The notes under the pieces are model-generated. The model ran no database searches, was not told the DNA's origin, and saw only the letters and a program-made list of their open reading frames with translations. Positions 1 to 8,096 of a stretch of 14,741 nucleotides of DNA are shown piece by piece. The position numbers and the translations under genes are program-made. Source of the stretch: an uncultured Collinsella sp. (GTDB lineage: Bacteria; Actinomycetota; Coriobacteriia; Coriobacteriales; Coriobacteriaceae); contig URJD01000026.1 in NCBI GenBank assembly GCA_900548075.1, forward strand, positions 1 to 14,741, given 5' to 3'. Position 1 is the first letter of the stretch. The number at the start of each line of letters is the position of its first letter.

Positions 1-77
1 AACGATATGGCACCGTGGGGACACATGTATGTCAATCCTGGTCTAACAGAGCCTTATTTAATCCCCGTCCCAGAAAA

Positions 78-114
78 ATTATCCCGCGTGGGCTTGTGAC
101 TCACGCGGGATAAT
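78..114 (-). terminator. Intrinsic terminator of the membrane-protein/ABC operon
   Basis: A perfect 13-bp inverted repeat (arms 78-90 and 102-114, 11-nt loop) lies seven bases downstream of the stop codon of the minus-strand gene at 121-1086. Read on the minus strand, the second arm runs into a short T tract (complement of the A run at 74-78). This is the normal shape of a Rho-independent terminator and closes the leftward transcription unit. The 1-77 remainder to its left shows no gene. Confidence 0.85.
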
Positions 115-120
115 GGCCTC

Positions 121-1086
121 TTACTTTTGCTTGTCCTGTTCCAGCAGATCGGACGGTGAGCGATCGGGCTTGCCGCCGCGGAAAATCTCGCGGCCATGCA
201 GACGATGCTCCAGGTCACGTTCGGCCTTTTCCTCGTCAATCTTGGTCTGGCTAACCACCGGGTCCTCAATCAACGACGACACCGAGTTCACCTGTTTTTG
301 AATGCGCTCGGCGATGGTGTCATCCATACTCACGATGCGCATCTTCCAGTCGATACTCGTGGCGTTGGATGAGCTCTTGGTCCACACGAACGTCAAAATG
401 GCGCTCTGGTGGCCCCGCGCGGGGAACATGCCAAAGAAGGAATCGTGCTGAATGTTGCTATTCTCGTCGATATAGGCGTGCACGTTGTACACCACGCGGT
501 CGATCTTATCGTTGAGCAACGCGTTGGTCGCAAGCGCCGCGGCCTGAATCTGCCCGTTGGACAGCAGCTCGAGCTCGTTGGCAGACGATGTGTCCAACAC
601 CGTCACCTCGACCGTGCCCGTACGCTCATCGGCCTCATCGACGGTAAAGTCGAGCGGGAACTGCGTAAAGCCGTTGCCCCACTCAAGGCCGCCCTTCAGC
701 GCCGTCGAAACGGTATCGACCGAAACGCTCTCGGACAGGTTGGCGGTGTTCAGACGACGCATCACGCCGTAGCCAATCTGCATGCCCACGATCAACACCA
801 AGATACCAATGACCACGGCCATCGCGGTCTTCGTAATGGTATGACTCACCTGCGAACCCGAAGGATCGTCCTCGGACAGCGGGTCGATATGTTTTGCTTG
901 GCTCGCGCGGTCCTCGCTGCGCAGCTGCGCTAGCGCCGCTTTGTCACCGCGCTTGGCCGCAGCCTCCTTCTCACGCATGCGCTCGGTTCGCTTTTTGGCA
1001 AGCGTGGGATCCAAGACACCGGATGCATCGATTTCGGAGAATAACTCCGTCACTTCTTCCGGAGTCAAAGGGTTCTTGTCAGCCAT
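121..1086 (-). CDS. Hypothetical single-span membrane protein
   Basis: A 321-residue protein I do not recognise. Residues 1-80 are charged, rich in Lys/Glu/Arg/Ala and probably helical. One strongly hydrophobic segment at about 87-109 should be a membrane span. The rest (about 110-321) is a mixed polar region, with a last stretch of roughly 40 residues rich in Glu, Arg and Asp. There is no cleavable signal peptide, so the likely topology is a cytoplasmic N-terminus and an extracytoplasmic C-terminal domain (inference). The start ATG has an AGGAAG just upstream. The gene begins 19 bases after the stop of the ABC exporter and ends at a strong terminator, so the two are almost certainly co-transcribed. 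A role accessory to the exporter is possible but only suggested by position. Confidence 0.8.
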   Translation of the reverse strand: MADKNPLTPEEVTELFSEIDASGVLDPTLAKKRTERMREKEAAAKRGDKAALAQLRSEDRASQAKHIDPLSEDDPSGSQVSHTITKTAMAVVIGILVLIVGMQIGYGVMRRLNTANLSESVSVDTVSTALKGGLEWGNGFTQFPLDFTVDEADERTGTVEVTVLDTSSANELELLSNGQIQAAALATNALLNDKIDRVVYNVHAYIDENSNIQHDSFFGMFPARGHQSAILTFVWTKSSSNATSIDWKMRIVSMDDTIAERIQKQVNSVSSLIEDPVVSQTKIDEEKAERDLEHRLHGREIFRGGKPDRSPSDLLEQDKQK

Positions 1087-1105
1087 AAACTTCCTGTCAT
1101 ATCAA

Positions 1106-2878
1106 TCAGTCGAGCTCGCGCACACGCGCGCCTTCGAACTGCATTCGATAGTAACGGGCATAGGTGCCGCCACGGGCGAGAAGCTCCTCGTGCGTGCCAC
1201 GCTCCACAACGCGACCATGCTCAACAGTCGCAATCTCGTCAGCATGCTTAATGGTCGAAAGGCGGTGGGCGATGATGATTGTGGTACGGCCGCGTGCCAG
1301 CTCTTCGAGCGACTCCTGGACCGCCTCCTCGCTCTCGTTATCCAAAGCACTCGTCGCCTCGTCCAAGATCAAGATTTTGGGATTCTTGAGAAACACGCGC
1401 GCGATGGCAACGCGCTGCTTCTGTCCGCCCGAAAGACGGCTGCCGCGCTCACCCACGACCGTGTCATAGCCCTGTGGAAGCGACTCGATAAAGGCATCGA
1501 TGTTGGCACGACGGGCGGCGTCGACGATCTCCTCCGCCGTAGCGCCCGGCTTGCCGTAGGCGATGTTCTCGCCGATTGTTCCGTCAAACAGATAGACATC
1601 CTGCTGCACCAGGCCGATGGCACGACGCAGACTCTGCTGCGTCACATCGCGCACATCCTGACCGTCGATGCTAATGGAGCCGGCAGCCACGTCATAAAAG
1701 CGCGGCAGCAGCGAACAGGTCGTGGACTTGCCACCGCCCGAAGGGCCAACCAAAGCGATGGTCTGCCCGGGCTTAATGGACAGATCCATATGGTCGATAA
1801 CGGGACGCTCGTCGGCATCGCCCTCGCCCAGCTCGACATCCTCGTAGTTAAAGCACACGTCGTGATACTCCACGGCACCGGCGGTCACCTGCAGATCCGT
1901 GGCGCCCGGCTTGTCCTGGATATCCGGCGCGGTCGAGAGCACCTCGTCCATACGCTTAAAGCCGGCGATAGCCTTCTGATACGTTTCGGCCGAATTGACG
2001 AGTGTCTCGAGCGGCGTGCAGAACAGCGAAATATAGAGTGCAAAGGTCGCCATATCGACCGCCTGCAGCTGTCCCTGGGCGACCAGCCAGCCGCCCAGCA
2101 GCACCACGATCACATAGAGCACACCCGAGAGCAGGCCATACGTCGCGGTATAGACGCCCATGGCGTGATACATGTTCTCCTTGGACGAAAGATAGCGATT
2201 GTTGGAGGCGCGGAACTTGAAGCGTTCGGTCTCCTCATTGGCAAAGCTCTTGACCACGCGCATGCCCGCCAGCGAATCCTGCAGCTGCGCATTGATGCCG
2301 CCGATCTTTTTGCGGTTGTCGCTAAAGACCTCGCGCATGCGCATGTTCTGCCAAAACATGATGACCGCAAACGCCGCCGTCACCACGGCCATGGCGAGCG
2401 CCAGCACCGGGGCGATGGTAAAGAGAATCACAAACGAGCCGATAATCTCGATGCCGCAGATGATGATCCACTCGGGCACATGGTGCGCCGCCTCGCAGAT
2501 ATCGAACAGGTCGTTGACCACGCGGCTCATCATGTCGCCCGAGCTGTTGCGGTCGAAGTACGCAAAGCTAAAGCGCTCATACTGGTCGAACAGATCCTCG
2601 CGCATCTTGGACTCCATACGCGCGCCCATCACGTGACCCCAATAGCTCACAAAATAGCGGCAGGCGCAGCGGATGGCATACATCAGCACCAAGCCCACCG
2701 CGATCATACCGAGCGCCTGCATAATAGCAGCCTGGCCCTGAGTAAACAGCCCACCGGTCAAATTGCGCAGAATAATGGGGAACGCAAGGTCAATGGCGGC
2801 AAGCACCAGAGCGCAAACAGTATCAGCAACAAAAAGCCCCATCTGGGGCTCGTAATAAGACAAAAACCTTTTCAGCAT
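1106..2878 (-). CDS. ABC exporter, fused permease and ATPase (half-transporter)
   Basis: A 590-residue type-IV ABC exporter half: an N-terminal six-span membrane domain (hydrophobic segments near 14-36, 52-72, 137-178 and 241-295) and a C-terminal nucleotide-binding domain. Visible motifs are Walker A GPSGGGKST (378-386), the Q-loop VQQD (424-427), signature LSGGQ (482-486), Walker B ILILDE with catalytic Glu507, and the switch His538. All catalytic residues are intact. The layout and length match the MsbA/MdlB/LmrA-like multidrug and lipid exporter group. No second half-transporter is adjacent, so it probably works as a homodimer. The substrate cannot be told from sequence. A GAGG sits a few bases ahead of the ATG. 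The unknown membrane protein at 121-1086 follows 19 bases downstream. A hairpin at 2910-2948 separates it from the Nudix gene upstream. Confidence 0.95.
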   Translation of the reverse strand: MLKRFLSYYEPQMGLFVADTVCALVLAAIDLAFPIILRNLTGGLFTQGQAAIMQALGMIAVGLVLMYAIRCACRYFVSYWGHVMGARMESKMREDLFDQYERFSFAYFDRNSSGDMMSRVVNDLFDICEAAHHVPEWIIICGIEIIGSFVILFTIAPVLALAMAVVTAAFAVIMFWQNMRMREVFSDNRKKIGGINAQLQDSLAGMRVVKSFANEETERFKFRASNNRYLSSKENMYHAMGVYTATYGLLSGVLYVIVVLLGGWLVAQGQLQAVDMATFALYISLFCTPLETLVNSAETYQKAIAGFKRMDEVLSTAPDIQDKPGATDLQVTAGAVEYHDVCFNYEDVELGEGDADERPVIDHMDLSIKPGQTIALVGPSGGGKSTTCSLLPRFYDVAAGSISIDGQDVRDVTQQSLRRAIGLVQQDVYLFDGTIGENIAYGKPGATAEEIVDAARRANIDAFIESLPQGYDTVVGERGSRLSGGQKQRVAIARVFLKNPKILILDEATSALDNESEEAVQESLEELARGRTTIIIAHRLSTIKHADEIATVEHGRVVERGTHEELLARGGTYARYYRMQFEGARVRELD

Positions 2879-2909
2879 GTGATCCTCAAAGAAATATCAG
2901 CAACGTAAG

Positions 2910-2948
2910 GCCCTGGGACAAAGCAATCAGTAGTACTTGTCCCAGGGC
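2910..2948. repeat. Perfect 12-bp inverted repeat between the Nudix and ABC genes
   Basis: Arms at 2910-2921 and 2937-2948 are exact reverse complements, with a 15-base spacer. The hairpin sits 12 bases past the Nudix stop codon and about 30 bases ahead of the ABC exporter start. Neither strand has a run of T after it, so it is not a textbook intrinsic terminator. It may be a weak terminator, an mRNA-stabilising hairpin or an operator for the exporter. Confidence 0.7.
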
Positions 2949-2960
2949 TATCCCCACTCG

Positions 2961-3656
2961 TTACAGTTCGGCTCCGCCCAGCCTGTGTGCGATGCTGTCA
3001 CAGGCCAAGGCGCCTACGACGGTCTTGGCGTCTTCGATCTTGCCGTCGAGCACGGCGTCGATCAGCTCGTGCAGTGGCACCAGGTCCACGTTGACAAACT
3101 CGTCATCATCGGGGTTGGGCGCATCAAACTCGAGCTTGGTAGCCAAGTAAATGTGGATGATCTCATCGCAAAAACCGCAGGACGTGACAATCGACGTCAA
3201 AAAGCGAATACGGCCGGCCCTAAAGCCCGTCTCCTCATGCAGTTCGCGCTTGGCGCAATCGAGCGGGTCCTCGCCTGGATCGAGCTTGCCGGCGGGAATC
3301 TCGACCGTCACGCGGTCAATGGCGGTGCGGTACTGACGCACCAGTACGATCTTGCCGCTCTCGGTCAGTGCCACAACGGCCGCCGCACCCGGATGGCGAA
3401 CGATATCGCGGGCGCTGCGGTGACCGTTGGGCAGCTCAACCTCAAGACGGTGGACGTCGAGGATCTTGCCCTTCCAGGCGCACTCCTCCGAAAGAATCTT
3501 CTCGTGCAGCTCGGCATCGTGCGGGTCGTCGTCGCCCAGCACCAGTGCCGGCTCGTCAGCGACCTCGCCACCAGGCTCGTCCTCGGCGTGCCCATACATG
3601 CGGCTGTCCTCTTCGACGATCTGCGCGTCCACGAGCTCTTCGTTCTTCTCGTCCAT
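2961..3656 (-). CDS. Nudix hydrolase, probable ADP-ribose pyrophosphatase
   Basis: A 231-residue Nudix protein. The Nudix box GX5EX7REUXEEXGU is complete at about residues 123-145 (GKLDPGE, then RELHEETGF). This supplies the catalytic glutamates that bind Mg2+ for hydrolysis of a nucleoside diphosphate linkage. The downstream TSCGFCDE resembles the SPGFSDE-type segment of ADP-ribose pyrophosphatases, which points to ADP-ribose or a related NDP-sugar as substrate (family-based inference). The first ~55 residues are an acidic extension (many Asp and Glu) not needed for the fold. An ATG at 3665 is in frame, but its only Shine-Dalgarno, GAGAGG, abuts it directly. The same site is about 10 bases from the ATG at 3656, so I chose that start. 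It begins 21 bases after the purD stop and is likely in the same operon. Confidence 0.92.
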   Translation of the reverse strand: MDEKNEELVDAQIVEEDSRMYGHAEDEPGGEVADEPALVLGDDDPHDAELHEKILSEECAWKGKILDVHRLEVELPNGHRSARDIVRHPGAAAVVALTESGKIVLVRQYRTAIDRVTVEIPAGKLDPGEDPLDCAKRELHEETGFRAGRIRFLTSIVTSCGFCDEIIHIYLATKLEFDAPNPDDDEFVNVDLVPLHELIDAVLDGKIEDAKTVVGALACDSIAHRLGGAEL

Positions 3657-3677
3657 CCGTCTCATTCCTCTCGGATT

Positions 3678-4982
3678 TTAGGCATCCCAGGCGTCGCGAC
3701 CGCGCAGCGCGCGCAGGCCGATGTCGTGACGCAGGGTCTTGCCCTCAAAATCAATCTTCTCGCAGGCCTCGTAGGCAAGGTTGCGAGCGTTCTCGAACGT
3801 GTCGCCCAGAGCGGTCACGGCAAGCACGCGGCCGCCGTTGGTCACGAGCTGGCCGTCCACCACGGCAGTGCCCGCGTGGTACACGGTCACGTTCTCCATG
3901 GCCTCGGCATCCTCAATACCGGTGATGACCTTGCCCTTCTCGTAGCTGCCGGGATAGCCCGCGCTCGTCAGGACAACGGCCACGGCCCACTCGTCGCGCC
4001 AGTCGAGTTCAATCTGGTCGAGCTCGCAGTTGGCACAAGCCAACATGACCTCGACCAGGTCGTTCTTAAGGCGCGGGAGCACGACCTGCGTCTCGGGGTC
4101 GCCAAAGCGGGCATTGAACTCCAGCACCTTGGGGCCGGCAGGCGTGAGCATAAAGCCGCCGTACAGGCAGCCGCGGTAGTCGATACCCTCGGCAGCGAGC
4201 TCGGCCACGGTCTGCTCCATGACCTTCACCATGGTGGCGTGCTCCTCATCGGTCACGATGGGCACTGGGCTGTAGACGCCCATGCCGCCGGTGTTGGGGC
4301 CCTTGTCGCCCTCGAGCGCGCGCTTGTGGTCCTGCGAGGTAGCCATGGGGCGCACGGTCTTGCCGTCGGTAAAGGCCAGCAGCGAGCACTCGGGACCAAC
4401 GAGCATCTCCTCGATAACCACGGTGCTGCCGGCATCGCCAAAGGTGCCGCCAAAGCACTCGCGCACGGCCTCCTCGGCCTGCTCAAGTTCGGTCGCCACG
4501 ATAACGCCCTTGCCCGCGGCAAGGCCGTCGGCCTTCACGACCAGCGGAGCGCCCTGCTCGCGCACGTAGGCGAGAGCCGAAGCCTCGTCGGTAAACGAAC
4601 CATAGGCTGCCGTCGGAATGCCCGCACGCTCCATGAGCTGCTTGGAGAACAGCTTGGAACCCTCCATCTGGGCACCCTCGGCACCCGGGCCAAAGCAGGG
4701 AATACCCGCCGCGCGCACGGCGTCGGCCACGCCCGCCACGAGCGGAGCCTCGGGGCCAATTACCACGAGTCCGCATCCGTGGCTCTGCGCAAACGCCGCC
4801 ACGGCCGCAGGATCGCAATCGTCGAGAACAACGTTCTCGCCACAGCTCGCGGTGCCGCCGTTGCCCGGCGCGATGTAGAGCTTGCCGGCGCGCGGTGATG
4901 CTGCGAGCTTAGCTGCCAAAGCATGCTCACGGCCGCCGCTGCCCAACAACAGGATGTCGATGGTTTGAGTGTCCGCCTTCAA
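3678..4982 (-). CDS. purD: Phosphoribosylamine-glycine ligase (GAR synthetase)
   Basis: PurD carries out the second step of de novo purine synthesis: ATP-dependent joining of glycine to 5-phosphoribosylamine. The 434-residue protein has the N-terminal nucleotide-binding start GSGGREHAL (14-22), the ATP-grasp segment KADGLAAGKGV (150-160), QDHKR (217-221) and the family signature RFGDPETQ (292-299). Glu288 and Asn290 are placed as metal ligands. The longest open frame continues about 56 codons further, overlapping the end of purA, and that extension resembles no PurD. A TTG at 4982 is preceded by a full AGGAGG (4988-4993) with a 5-base spacer and gives the family's usual length, so I take TTG as the start. 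It follows purA by 118 bases and precedes the Nudix gene by 21. Confidence 0.96.
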   Translation of the reverse strand: MKADTQTIDILLLGSGGREHALAAKLAASPRAGKLYIAPGNGGTASCGENVVLDDCDPAAVAAFAQSHGCGLVVIGPEAPLVAGVADAVRAAGIPCFGPGAEGAQMEGSKLFSKQLMERAGIPTAAYGSFTDEASALAYVREQGAPLVVKADGLAAGKGVIVATELEQAEEAVRECFGGTFGDAGSTVVIEEMLVGPECSLLAFTDGKTVRPMATSQDHKRALEGDKGPNTGGMGVYSPVPIVTDEEHATMVKVMEQTVAELAAEGIDYRGCLYGGFMLTPAGPKVLEFNARFGDPETQVVLPRLKNDLVEVMLACANCELDQIELDWRDEWAVAVVLTSAGYPGSYEKGKVITGIEDAEAMENVTVYHAGTAVVDGQLVTNGGRVLAVTALGDTFENARNLAYEACEKIDFEGKTLRHDIGLRALRGRDAWDA

Positions 4983-5022
4983 GGGTGCCTCCTCTATGGA
5001 TGAATGGCCCGCTCCGCGCGAG

Positions 5023-5078
5023 CCCTTTGCAAGCAAATATACCCCTCGGCCGCCCGTCCGGGCTGCAAAGGGGTATAT
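5023..5078 (-). promoter_or_regulatory. purA-purD intergenic: two mutually exclusive hairpins
   Basis: Two perfect inverted repeats share bases. Stem A pairs 5069-5078 with 5037-5046 (10 bp, ATATACCCCT with AGGGGTATAT). Stem B pairs 5064-5072 with 5023-5031 (9 bp, CCCTTTGCA with TGCAAAGGG). They overlap at 5069-5072, so an RNA read leftward can form only one at a time. A G+C-rich inner hairpin lies within stem A. Stem A may be the purA terminator, although it is followed only by TTT rather than a long T run. Stem B would move structure towards the purD ribosome binding site. Attenuation of purD is a reasonable hypothesis, not shown. It does not match the purine or ZTP riboswitch patterns that I know. 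Confidence 0.5.
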
Positions 5079-5100
5079 CGCAATAACCAAATAGTCCCGA

Positions 5101-6387
5101 TTACTTCCAGAATCGGTTGATGATCTGCTCGCGACCAGCGCCAACGCCAATGAACGTCACACGGGTGTGTGCCAGATCCTCGATAAACGCCACGTAGTCC
5201 TGAGCCTCTTGCGGCAGCTCATCAAAGCTGCGACAACCGGTGATGTCGCACTTCCAGCCGGGGAGTTCCTCGTAGATGGGCTTGGCATGCTCAAAGCGCA
5301 CCTGATGCTCGGGCACGCTGGTGTAGCGCTCGCCATCGACGTCGTAGGCCACGCACACCTTGATGGTGTCGAAGGCCGAAAGCACGTCGAGCTTGGTCAG
5401 GGCGATATCGGTGAGGCCGTTGACGCGCGAGGCGTAGTTGGCGATGGGGCCGTCGAACCAGCCGCAGCGACGACGGCGACCGGTGGTCACGCCGTACTCA
5501 TAGCCCTCCTCGGTCAGCGTGTGACCGGCCTCGGACTCATAGGAAAGCTCGGTGGGCATGGGGCCCGAACCGACGCGGGTGATATAGGCCTTCATGACGC
5601 CCAGCACGCGGTCGACGTTCTTCATGCCCACGCCGGAGCCGGTGATGGCGCCGCCGGCGGTGCAGTTGGAAGACGTCACGTACGGATAGGTGCCGTGATC
5701 GATGTCGAGCAGCGTCGCCTGGGCGCCCTCAAACAGCAGGTCCTTGCCCTCATCGATCATGTTGTTGAGCAGCAGGCTCGTCTCGGTGATGTAGGGGCGC
5801 AGACGCTCGGCCATGGGCAGGTACTCGTCGCAAATCTGGTCCACGGTGTAGGTGGGCAGGTTGTAGATGAGCTCGAGCTCGGGGTTCACGCGGGCGAGAG
5901 CGGTCTCCAGCTTGTCGCGGAACAGTGCCTCGTCCAGCATGTCCTGCATGCGCAGACCAATGCGGGCCATCTTGTCCTGATAGCACGGACCGATACCGCG
6001 CTTGGTGGTACCGATGTTCTTCTTGCCGAGCTTCTGCTCAAAGGCGCCATCCAGATCGATGTGGTACGGCATGATGACATGCGCGTTGCCGCTGATCTTG
6101 AGATTCTTGGTGGTGATGCCGTCGGCCTCGAACATGTCGATCTCCTCAAGGACAACCTTGGGGTTGACGACGCAGCCGTTACCGATCACCGACACGTGGT
6201 CGGAATACATGATGCCGGAGGGCACCTGGTGCAGGCCGTACTTCTTGCCGTTGACGACGATGGTGTGGCCGGCGTTGTTGCCGCCCGAGTAGCGCACGAC
6301 GGCATCGAAGTCGCCGGCGACCAGGTCGCAAATCTTACCCTTGCCCTCATCGCCCCACTGGGCACCGACCAAAACGGTTGACGGCAT
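5101..6387 (-). CDS. purA: Adenylosuccinate synthetase
   Basis: PurA joins IMP and aspartate using GTP, the first committed step from IMP to AMP. The 428-residue length is typical. The N-terminus has the GTP-binding GAQWGDEGKGK (8-18) with catalytic Asp13, and GNNAGHT with catalytic His41. Other family blocks are present: GIGPCYQDK, GTYPYVTSSNCTAGG, GPMPTEL, TTGRRRRCGWFD and TKLDVLS. The ATG at 6387 has an AAGGAG at 6393-6398 with a 5-base spacer. A candidate promoter lies just upstream, overlapping the end of dnaB. The next gene leftward is purD, placing IMP-to-AMP and early purine synthesis side by side. Confidence 0.98.
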   Translation of the reverse strand: MPSTVLVGAQWGDEGKGKICDLVAGDFDAVVRYSGGNNAGHTIVVNGKKYGLHQVPSGIMYSDHVSVIGNGCVVNPKVVLEEIDMFEADGITTKNLKISGNAHVIMPYHIDLDGAFEQKLGKKNIGTTKRGIGPCYQDKMARIGLRMQDMLDEALFRDKLETALARVNPELELIYNLPTYTVDQICDEYLPMAERLRPYITETSLLLNNMIDEGKDLLFEGAQATLLDIDHGTYPYVTSSNCTAGGAITGSGVGMKNVDRVLGVMKAYITRVGSGPMPTELSYESEAGHTLTEEGYEYGVTTGRRRRCGWFDGPIANYASRVNGLTDIALTKLDVLSAFDTIKVCVAYDVDGERYTSVPEHQVRFEHAKPIYEELPGWKCDITGCRSFDELPQEAQDYVAFIEDLAHTRVTFIGVGAGREQIINRFWK

Positions 6388-6453
6388 GTTTACTCCTTAC
6401 ATTCATGGCCTGTCTACGCGCCACGCCGGCGCGCAGAAGCACAAAACATTCCC

Positions 6454-6482
6454 AGTATACCCGTGCAACGGGCGCCTGTCCT
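6454..6482 (-). promoter_or_regulatory. Candidate promoter of purA
   Basis: On the minus strand, AGGACA (6477-6482, four of six matches to the -35 consensus) is followed after 17 bases by TATACT (6454-6459, a good -10). It overlaps the last bases of dnaB and would give a leader of roughly 60 bases before the purA ATG. Between the hexamers is a small CCCG-TTGCA-CGGG hairpin. This is a consensus match only. Confidence 0.4.
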
Positions 6483-7872
6483 ACTCCTCGGCATGTGCCC
6501 CATCAAGCTCATAGAACTTGGTGGATGCCGGCAGGAACATCAGGTCGACGTCGCCGATCGGGCCCGAACGGTTCTTGGCCACGACGATACGCGTAACGCC
6601 CTCGTCGGGTCGATCGTCGCGCGAGGCTTCGGCCTCGTCGGCGGAGCGGTCCAAGAACATAACGATATCGGCGTCCTGCTCGATGGAGCCCGATTCACGA
6701 AGGTCGGAAAGCTGCGGGCGCTTGCCGGTACGGGATTCGACCTGACGCGAGAGCTGCGACAGCGCGATGAGCGGGATCTTGAGCTCCTTGGCCATGATCT
6801 TAAGACCACGCGACATCTCCGAAACCTCGACGGTACGGCTCTCGGAGCGGCGTCCCGGCGGAGGACTCACCAGCTGCAGGTAGTCCAGGATGATGATTGC
6901 CTTCTCCTTGTTATGGAGCATGCGGCGGCTCTTGGCGCGAATCTCGGTCACTGTGGTGCCGGGCGTATCGTCAATCAGAATATCGAGCTTGGACAAGGTC
7001 TGCGTGGCCTCGTTGATATTGGCCCACTGCTCGGGGCTAATGCGGCCCATGCGGAAGTCACTGATCGAGATCATGGCGTAGGCGCAAATCAGACGCTGGG
7101 CAATTTCCTTGCCCGACATCTCCAGCGAGAAGAAGCCGACGGTATAACCGGCAGCGGCAGCGTTAAGTGCCAGGTTCAGAGCGAACGACGTCTTACCTAC
7201 AGCAGGGCGGGCGCCGATAATGATGAGCTGGCCCTCGCGGAAGCCCATGAGCATGCGGTCGAGCGACGGAAAGCCAGTGGGCACGCCCGCGGCCTGGCCA
7301 CCGGCCTGGCACACTTCCTCGGCCTCGTTATAGGCCTCGACCATAAACTCGGTCAGCGTCTTGTAGCTCGACTTGACCTCGCGCGCCGTAACCTTGAGTA
7401 GCTTGCTCTCGGCCAGCTCGACAACCTCTTTGGTGTCGGTGGGGGCGTTATATGCCAGCGCGTTGATCTCGTTGGTGGCGCCGATCAGCTCACGCAGCAT
7501 CGAATCACGGCGAACGATGGCGGCATGGTGCTGCCAGTTGACGAGCGACAGGGTCTGACCCATCAACTCCAAAATGTACGCTTCGCCGCCCACGGCATCG
7601 AGCTTGTTGATGCTTCGCAGGTAATCGATCAGCGAGATGGAGTCGATGGGAATGCGGCTGTTGTACATATCGACCATCGCGGTATAGATGGTCTTATGAA
7701 TGGGCCGGTAGAAGTCATCGGGCTGCAGCTCGACCTGGGCCTCCTCGACCACCTCGGGCGACAGCAGCATAGCGGCCAGTACATTGGCCTCTGCATCTTG
7801 GTTTTGGGGAAGACCCAACTTTGAGCCGCGGTCCTCAACCGTCAGCCCGGTCTCCCTATCGTCATATGCCAT
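6481..7872 (-). CDS. dnaB: Replicative DNA helicase DnaB
   Basis: DnaB is the hexameric ATP-driven helicase that unwinds DNA ahead of the replisome and binds primase through its N-terminal domain. The 463-residue protein has the N-terminal helical domain (opening PQNQDAEANVLAAML) and a RecA-like motor. The motor carries Walker A GARPAVGKTS (about 220-229), FFSLEMS with catalytic Glu at about 251, Walker B IIILDYLQLV, and SDLRESGSIEQDAD near the end. There is no intein: the length is normal. In-frame ATGs also exist at 7878 and 7884, but GAGG at 7879-7882 is spaced 6 bases from the ATG at 7872 and overlaps or follows the other two. It is separated from the ribosomal protein operon by a terminator, so it must have its own promoter. 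Confidence 0.97.
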   Translation of the reverse strand: MAYDDRETGLTVEDRGSKLGLPQNQDAEANVLAAMLLSPEVVEEAQVELQPDDFYRPIHKTIYTAMVDMYNSRIPIDSISLIDYLRSINKLDAVGGEAYILELMGQTLSLVNWQHHAAIVRRDSMLRELIGATNEINALAYNAPTDTKEVVELAESKLLKVTAREVKSSYKTLTEFMVEAYNEAEEVCQAGGQAAGVPTGFPSLDRMLMGFREGQLIIIGARPAVGKTSFALNLALNAAAAGYTVGFFSLEMSGKEIAQRLICAYAMISISDFRMGRISPEQWANINEATQTLSKLDILIDDTPGTTVTEIRAKSRRMLHNKEKAIIILDYLQLVSPPPGRRSESRTVEVSEMSRGLKIMAKELKIPLIALSQLSRQVESRTGKRPQLSDLRESGSIEQDADIVMFLDRSADEAEASRDDRPDEGVTRIVVAKNRSGPIGDVDLMFLPASTKFYELDGAHAEE

Positions 7873-7973
7873 GAGCATCCTCATTCATATCGCTTGCGAG
7901 CATCCATAGTATCAGCCATGGTCCCAAAACGCGCCGCGCGCCGCCAATCATCACCGAACCAAACGGATGAACG

Positions 7974-7989
7974 GTCCTGTATATAGGAC
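7974..7989. promoter_or_regulatory. Near-palindrome in the dnaB leader region
   Basis: GTCCT and AGGAC arms flank GTATAT, forming a 16-base near-palindrome about 100 bases ahead of the dnaB start and downstream of the rplI terminator. The TATATA-like centre could be a -10 element, but no good -35 is seen at the right distance on the minus strand. It could be an operator-like site or chance. Confidence 0.2.
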
Positions 7990-8023
7990 TTCGACGCAAC
8001 GTTCACCATGACACTCACTCAGC

Positions 8024-8064
8024 GCAAAAAACAAAAGGGCGCCCTGGTTTCCCAGAGCGCCCTT
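8024..8064 (-). terminator. Intrinsic terminator of the rpsF-ssb-rpsR-rplI operon
   Basis: The stem pairs 8035-8042 and 8044-8047 with 8057-8064 and 8052-8055, with one mismatch and a 4-base loop. On the minus strand it is followed by TTTTGTTTTTT. It lies about 30 bases past the rplI stop codon. This is a strong Rho-independent terminator that uncouples dnaB from the ribosomal protein operon. Confidence 0.9.
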
Positions 8065-8096
8065 CTTAGAACAAGATTGTTGCGTTGCAGCAAATG

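Noticed and set aside
23..34. ACATGTATGTCA near the left edge and ACATGTAC at 11938-11945 as further copies of the palindromic repeat
   Set aside because: Similarity covers only about 8-12 bases and does not continue into the rest of the repeat.
941..2908. Very long plus-strand open frames opposite the ABC exporter, the Nudix/purD genes (2937-4898), purA (5167-6381) and the ribosomal operon (8085-9857)
   Set aside because: They lie entirely antisense to well-recognised genes, have His/Ala/Leu/Gly/Arg-rich compositions typical of antisense frames in G+C-rich DNA, and resemble no protein family.
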